Shown here piece by piece: positions 59,401 to 64,000 of a DNA stretch of 64,000 bases (position 1 is the first letter of the stretch; every line of letters starts with the position of its first letter). The DNA is from Conus ventricosus (Eukaryota > Mollusca > Gastropoda > Neogastropoda > Conidae). A model generated the notes under the pieces. It made no database searches and was not told the DNA's origin. It saw only the letters and a list, made by a program, of their open reading frames with translations. Location: NCBI GenBank assembly GCA_018398815.1, contig CM031595.1:134712346-134776345 (forward strand), read 5' to 3'. The position numbers and the translations under genes are program-made.

Positions 59401-59789
59401 TCATTGATCTAAACACTATTAGTATCGACTATTATACACTGTCAGTTTTTAACAACTTCTGCTGGATCAGCCCCAATGCAGCATTGAGATCATCATCTTG
59501 CTTGAAAATGAGAATGGATTCAAAATAAATAAGTAAACAAAACAAAAACCCTTCTTTGCTGGCTTTAAAAATACTGGCGCTTTTAATTTCACGACAATTG
59601 CACACAGCTCAGCCCCACTGACACCGAACCATGTGGGTGCTCTGAAGTTGCTTTCTCGTACATCAACATATCATATCATATCAGTGGCATCTTAGGTATT
59701 TCCAGCCTTTGACCTGCTCAATGTGGATTGTTATGTTTTTGCGAGAAATATTTTGGTCTTTTTCTCCAACTTTTATAAAACACATGTGT

Positions 59790-60194
59790 TTCTTTCTTTT
59801 CTTTCTGCGTACGCAGGCTGATACTCCTGCGGACACTCCCTGTATAGCCAGGCAGTGGAGTTTTGTGTGTATGACCCTTTTTTATCCCGCCATTAAGGCA
59901 GCCATACTCCATCTTCAGGGAAGGTGCATGCCATGTGTCACGTGTCATCCATACCAACGGCCAAACTGGCCTTCTCTTCCGAAAGTTGGTGATGGGATTT
60001 TACGTGTGTGCAAGATGTTATGCGTGCGTTCACACACGGAACCTCGGTTTATAGTCTCATTCGAAGGACTATATGGGGAATGGAGTCAGAACCAATGTTA
60101 ACTCCGAGGGAAAAATCCCCCTATACCGAAATTCGAACCCGCAACCCCAGGATCACGAGTCGGCGCTCTACCAACTGAGCTATCCGGCCCCCTT
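59790..60194 (-). mobile_element. tRNA-headed SINE, about 405 bp, with 12-bp TSD
   Basis: Same family as 46432-46826. On the minus strand the head reads GCCGGATAGCTCAGTTGGTA, loop CTCGTGA and GGGTTCGAAT (intact B box). The 3' end reads CAGCCTGCGTACGCAGAAAG, then an A/G-rich tail. AAACACATGTGT flanks it at 59778-59789 and 60195-60206. A head beginning GCCGGATAGCTC gives a likely RNA polymerase III promoter. Confidence 0.9.
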
Positions 60195-60555
60195 AAACAC
60201 ATGTGTGATTTTAAAATTTTGAATCAATGCAAATCAATATTTGTTTGAAACATAAGGTATACCCAGTGTTTATCCAGACAGTTTTTGAAAGTGTTAACAG
60301 TTTCTGTTTCAACATCATTGACTGGCAAGTTATTCCAAGTATTAACAATTCTGTTAGTCGAAACGTTTGCTGTGTTTTTGTAATTTGTTGTTGTTGTTAG
60401 TTTGAACAAGTGCCCTCTAGTAGTAGATTCTGTATTCAACTGAAATAGTGTGCCAGTGGTTTTAATGTCATAAAATCCATGTGAAACTTTCACTGAAAGT
60501 TTGCCAGTTTCAATCATCTCGCCACTTTTAAGAGCCTGTATTCCAAACTTGGTAG

Positions 60556-61253
60556 CAGTGATAATTATTTCCTAAAAATCAGGGGGTCAGACTCGCAGAC
60601 CAGTCTACCTCAAAATCGAACCATTAGTATTCCATGGAGTAAATTTTAGTATTCCATGACAAAAAAGAGTACTCTTCTTACCTTGAACTTTAATATGGAT
60701 CTTACATCGCGCAATTCTTGCAGCCAACGCACTGCGCTGTACTCACACTCAAACCAACTAGCACAAGTGCACTACACACAACTGCACATATCTAGTTGAC
60801 CATCTCATTAAAAAAAAAAAAAAGGATAATGCCTTCATCACTTCCACCCCCCCCCCCCCCCCCCCCCCCCCCCCACACACACAGTGACAGTCACACACCT
60901 GTATATCCTTCATACAGTTTTCATTTCCATCTTTTTTTTTTGTACTGCCACTCAATCCCCACCCCCTCCTTCTAATTTACTTCTTGGTTTTCAGCTGAGA
61001 AGAGTTCTAAATCAGAAGTTGTTCATTGATTCAGAACATTCTAAAACGTCAAGGAAAGGTTTTTTTTAATTGACTTCGATCGAGGCATATCCGACCGACC
61101 AAAGTGCATTTTTATGTGACGTGCTGCTCAGAGTTGCAAAGCGCTCTGCTCGGAGTTGTAATGCGTACAGGAGAAAATCATTGCGTCCTAAATTCCAGTG
61201 CGTCAGACAGGAATTTTATGTCAGAGACACACATTTAGGCATAAGAATTATCA
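60556..61253. mobile_element. Non-autonomous DNA transposon, about 0.7 kb, inserted in LINE Y
   Basis: The insert interrupts the LINE Y reading frame exactly between FLD and LPSLEY. The left end is CAGTGATAATTATT; the right end, on the other strand, reads AGTGATAATTCTT, so the ends are inverted repeats. CTTGGTAG precedes and CTAGGTAG follows, 7 of 8 bases equal, as a worn 8-bp duplication, although the duplication and the right TIR overlap by a few bases. A CAGTG start and 8 bp suggest hAT. It contains a C run at 60847-60874 and no ORF of note. Confidence 0.65.
60847..60874 (+). repeat. Poly-C run, 28 bp
   Basis: Pure C run within the 0.7-kb transposon, followed by a short CA run. Confidence 0.95.
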
Positions 61254-61991
61254 CTAGGTAGTCTAAAAACTTGAGCCTTTGTTCATATGAATACTTCTGC
61301 AGACCACTAATCTTTTCTGTAAATCTTCTCTGAATATCTTCGATGGTATTACTGTATTTTTTCAAATTAATTCTACATACAGCACTACCATATTCAGCCA
61401 CACTGACAGGTCTGACTAATGTTTTAAATGATGGAAACATTACTCCACTATCCTTGCACTGAATACTACCTAATACCATCCCTGCTGGGCTATTTGCTCT
61501 TTCAATGGTTTCCTTAATGTGTTTATCAAATGATAAATCAGGATCTCTTATCACTCTTAGATCTTTTTCAGCATTAGTAGTAGTAGTAATAGGGATCAGC
61601 TTTTTGGCCTTAGGCCTTACGGCCTATTTGTGTCCCCTCATTATTTTTCAATTTTATTTCGGTCTTATAACATTATATTCAATCCACACTAAAAGGTCTT
61701 TCAATTTAGGGTCTTCATCTAGGATTTTTTTTAAAGCTGTTGATGTCAGGTGCATATTTGGTGTTAGTAGGCAGTGCATTCCAATATTTAACAATTCTGA
61801 AAGCAAAACAAGACTTTCTTTTGTTAGTATGGCAATGTCTGATAAAAATCTTGCCTTAATTATTTCTCGTGCAACCCACTTCTGAGAATTTGAAAAGCGC
61901 ATGCACATTAACATCATCATAATTACGGAATATTTTTAAAAATTGGATTAGGTCTCCTCTGACCCTCCTTCCTTTCAGTAAGAAGGACTGG

Positions 61992-62735
61992 ATGACAACC
62001 AACAAACTACAACTAAACGACGACAAGACGGAACTCATGTTCGTAACAAAACTGCCTAACCATCCTTCTCTGCCTTCAACTGTCATTATCAATGACTGTA
62101 CTGTCTCTGTCTCCACCTCTGTCCACAGTCTAGGGATCATTCTTGACCAATCCCTCTTCTTTGAGAAACAGGTTTCAAATATTCTAATTTGCAAGATTGC
62201 TTATTTAGAACAACTAAGAATCAGCTCTGTATGTCACCTTCTCTCTACAGATGCTACAAAAACTCTCATTTGTGCCTTTGTCTTATCTAGAATAGATTAC
62301 TGCAACTCACTTTTGGCCGGCCTTCCAAAATATCTGATAGAAAGATTACAGCGAATCCAAAATCATGCAGCCCGAGTCATCTGTAGAGCAGGAAAATATG
62401 ATCACATTTCGCCTCTACTTCCCTCCCTTCACTGGCTATCTGTCTCAAACCGTATCTCATACAAAATCTCAATTCTCACTTTCTCTGCTTTCTTTGAAAA
62501 TGGACCTTCTCATCTCTCAGATCTCCTTAAAATCTACACCCCTCTCGACAACTACGCTCCTGTGCTGACGACCGCCTTCTACGAATGACTCGCTTCAGGA
62601 CTACTACTGGTGAAAGATCTTTGTCTTTTCAAGCTCCAGCGACGTGGAACAGACTGCCAGACTCTCTCAGATATTCAGATTCTATCTCTTCTTTCAAGTC
62701 TAAACTTAAAACCCATCTATTTTCTCATAATTAGT
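61992..62735 (+). pseudogene. L2-like reverse transcriptase C-terminal region (one frameshift)
   Basis: One long frame (61992-62588) reads MTTNKLQLNDDKTELMFVTK, then SLGIILDQSLFFEKQV, DATKTLICAFVLSRIDYCNS, LLAGLPKYLIERLQRIQNHA and SPLLPSLHWLSVSNRISYKI. The DYCNSLL and LQRIQNHAAR motifs are diagnostic of the L2/CR1 thumb region. Near 62550 the frame changes and continues as FQAPATWNRLPDSLRYSDSI and SFKSKLKTHLFSHN with a stop near 62735. The palm domain with the active site is absent because of 5' truncation. The best-preserved retroelement frame in the window. Confidence 0.85.
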
Positions 62736-62773
62736 CAATGCTGTGTGTGTGTGACGTGTGTGTGTGTGGGGAA

Positions 62774-62794
62774 GGGGGGGGGGGGGGGGGGGGG
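62774..62794 (+). repeat. Poly-G run after a short GT repeat
   Basis: About 21 G within the 3' UTR of the L2-like LINE. Confidence 0.9.
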
Positions 62795-63855
62795 TACAAC
62801 CTAACTCATAGCCATCTGGGCCTTTTCAAATGTAGTGTATGTGTATGTTTTCTATTATATGTATTTGTTGTATGATTGAACATTACAGGATTTAGTTTTT
62901 GTACTGATACTTGAAAAATAAGTGAATGTCATATTTGTAGGACTAGGATTTGTTAGTTACTGTAGTAATAGTATTTGTGGTTGGGTGTAAGGTGTATATG
63001 AGAAGGGTGAATGTAGTATGATTTTGTGAAGCGCTTAGAGAAATTCGTTTGATTAAGCGCTATATATAAGAAACCGTTATTATTATCATTAAGTGTAATT
63101 GGAGATAATGTAATCTTTCTTTATAGTTTAAATTGCTACTCTTTCAGGATTTTAGTAGCTCGCCTTTGTATATTTTCTATCATTTTTTACTGTCTCTTGA
63201 GATGGGGACTCCAAATTACATTAGCGTATTCGAGATGGGGCCTAAGAAAATGCTTTGAATAACTTGACAAATGTCTTCTTTTCTAGAAATGTAAAAGTTC
63301 TGATGAGTCCCATCATCTGATTTGCTTTATTTACAACTCGCTGGATACGAGGATCAAAGGATAGATCTTCATCAAAGGTTACTCCCAGATCCGTTTCTTC
63401 ATCACATGTACTTATTTTCTGCAATTTGTCGTTCACAATCATAGTATGTTCAAGCTGTTTATTCTTTTTGCCAGTGTGCATCACCTTACATTTTGCTACA
63501 TTGAAGTAAAGGTTCCATTCATCTGACCATTCTTGTAGCTTGTTTATATCCTGTTGGATCTTTGTGCTGTTTGTCGCCTTATATTTTTTGTGTCATCTGC
63601 AAATATTTGCATGTGGTTTGAGTCATGTGGTTTTAGTCTCTTAAAGCAATACACCATTCATAAATAAATCATTCCTAGGGTTATTTTTACCTGCATGAAG
63701 AATTTCACACTTTGTAATTTCATTTGTCCATGCAACAAGTTCATCAATACTCTTCTGTAATTCAGTGGAATTATCAAATGACTCAATCGGGGTATAAACT
63801 TTAGTAACGCCAGCAAATATTCCGACAAGACTGCTAACATCATCAGGCATATCAT

Positions 63856-64000
63856 TTATGTAGTCAGGGATGAAAACAGTTTTTAAAAAAAAAGAGGAGA
63901 TTGGCGGGGATCGGGAGGGGGGGGGGGGGGGGGGGGGGGGGTCACCATGGGCAACAGCTTGGTGGGGGTCAGGGGGCAGCGCCCCTGAAGCTGAAGCATA
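63856..64000. other. Window end: G run and dispersed GGGGGCAG motif
   Basis: After LINE Y there is a G run at 63917-63941 and then GTCAGGGGGCAGCGCCCCTG. A similar GCAGGGGGCAGAGCCCG occurs at 26840-26863 and 50767-50786, so this is probably a dispersed repeat cut by the window edge. Confidence 0.5.

Larger units (their letters stand above)
57212..59777. other. Non-coding stretch
   Basis: No gene recognised on either strand. AT-rich with short A and T runs. It contains the GT microsatellite at 59073-59158 and the T/G run at 59349-59400. Missing upstream exons of the hnRNP gene could lie here (upstream on the minus strand), but no start exon with the needed splice phase was found. Confidence 0.5.
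61979..63085 (+). mobile_element. L2-like LINE, 3' part, inserted in LINE X
   Basis: Plus-strand insert carrying the C-terminal half of a reverse transcriptase and a 3' UTR. The 3' end shows GCGCTTAGAG and GCGCTATATATAAG followed by TTATTATTATCATT, the usual L2-type tail. CTTTCAG occurs at both borders (61973-61979 and 63142-63148), which is weak support for a duplication. Confidence 0.75.
61571..63640 (-). mobile_element. CR1-like LINE (LINE X) inserted in LINE Y, itself split by an L2-like LINE
   Basis: The 5'-truncated start is at about 63640. It then reads QIFADDTK-like sequence (about 63600), KCKVMHTGKKNKQLEHTMIV (about 63490), DLGVTFDEDLSFDPRIQRVV (about 63380), and after a frame change HLEYANVIWSPHLKRQ (about 63215) and IENIQRRATKILKE (about 63150). 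The plus-strand LINE intervenes. From 61985 it continues GRRVRGDLIQFLKIFRNYDD, and after another frame change FRIVKYWNALPTNTKYAPDI (about 61790). The 3' end has a TACTACTACTAC tail at 61577-61592. About 25 codons seem missing at the L2 insertion point. Confidence 0.75.
60224..63855 (-). pseudogene. CR1-like LINE (LINE Y), ORF2 3' half, split by two insertions
   Basis: Three blocks on the minus strand belong to one element. 63855-63641 has DDVSSLVGIFAGVTKVYTP (YxDD region, with ADDT changed to AGVT) and CEILHAGKNNPRNDLFMNG. 61570-61262 has DPDLSFDKHIKETIERANSP, EYGSAVCRINLKKYSNTIED and SYEQRLKFLD. 60555-60224 has LPSLEYR, then NRIVNTWNNLPVNDVETETV and NTFKNCLDKHW, the usual C-terminus. The first split (61570/63641) holds LINE X. 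The second (60556-61253) holds a DNA transposon. A few frame changes remain. The intact protein would be the reverse transcriptase of a CR1-group LINE. Confidence 0.8.

Overview
The window is animal nuclear DNA, AT-rich, with split genes, GT-AG introns, microsatellites and many transposable elements. The repeat families (RTE, I/Nimb-like, CR1/L2-like LINEs, a tRNA-headed SINE of about 400 bp, hAT-like and piggyBac-like DNA transposons) fit a mollusc, probably a gastropod. That placement is inferred from general resemblance and was not searched. I see no bacterial operons, CRISPR arrays or rRNA genes.

The window is three contigs joined by two gaps of exactly 1000 N: contig 1 (1-31432), contig 2 (32433-53000) and contig 3 (54001-64000). 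Contig 2 is a second version of contig 1 positions about 8828-29057, in the same order and orientation. One RTE retrotransposon runs off the right end of contig 1 and is completed at the left end of contig 3. Its 13-bp target-site duplication is at 29111-29123 on contig 1 and 55294-55306 on contig 3. The simplest reading is that contigs 1 and 3 are adjacent and contig 2 is a redundant haplotig, so the real locus is about 41 kb. Within contig 1, roughly 15-26.7 kb looks badly called, because bases are replaced by their neighbours and turned into homopolymer runs.

The one clear host gene is a two-RRM, Gly-rich hnRNP of the A/B-D type on the minus strand. It is best read in contig 2: a possible N-terminal exon (52284-52322), RRM1 (51284-51324, 50453-50580, 45400-45552), RRM2 (45400-45552, 43691-43822, 42699-42821), an optional in-frame 48-nt exon (43252-43299), an RGG tail (end of 42699-42821), a Gly/Tyr-rich exon (39478-39683) and a possible terminal exon (39323-39339). 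Splice phases agree across the RRM exons, but single-base errors break the reading frame in several places. A corrupted second version lies in contig 1.

Nearly everything else is mobile DNA. Contig 1 carries a near full-length I/Nimb-like LINE on the minus strand (2094-8658) with a gag-like ORF1 and an EN-RT-RNase H ORF2, both broken by frameshifts. A 3.4-kb piggyBac-like element (35665-39059) lies beyond the last recognised hnRNP exon. Two hAT-like elements (40769-42626 and 47779-49192) sit in hnRNP introns, and each keeps only an ORF of about 210 codons with a BED-type zinc finger. Two tRNA-headed SINEs have target-site duplications. Short copies of the I/Nimb-like LINE 3' end have 12-16 bp duplications. 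The right end (60.2-63.9 kb) is a nest of elements: a CR1-like LINE interrupted by a 0.7-kb DNA transposon and by a second CR1-like LINE, which is itself interrupted by an L2-like LINE on the opposite strand.

I found no convincing new molecular system. The most useful observations are the assembly diagnosis, the candidate 48-nt alternative exon in RRM2, the pair of BED-finger-only hAT-like elements, and the shared LINE 3' tail.
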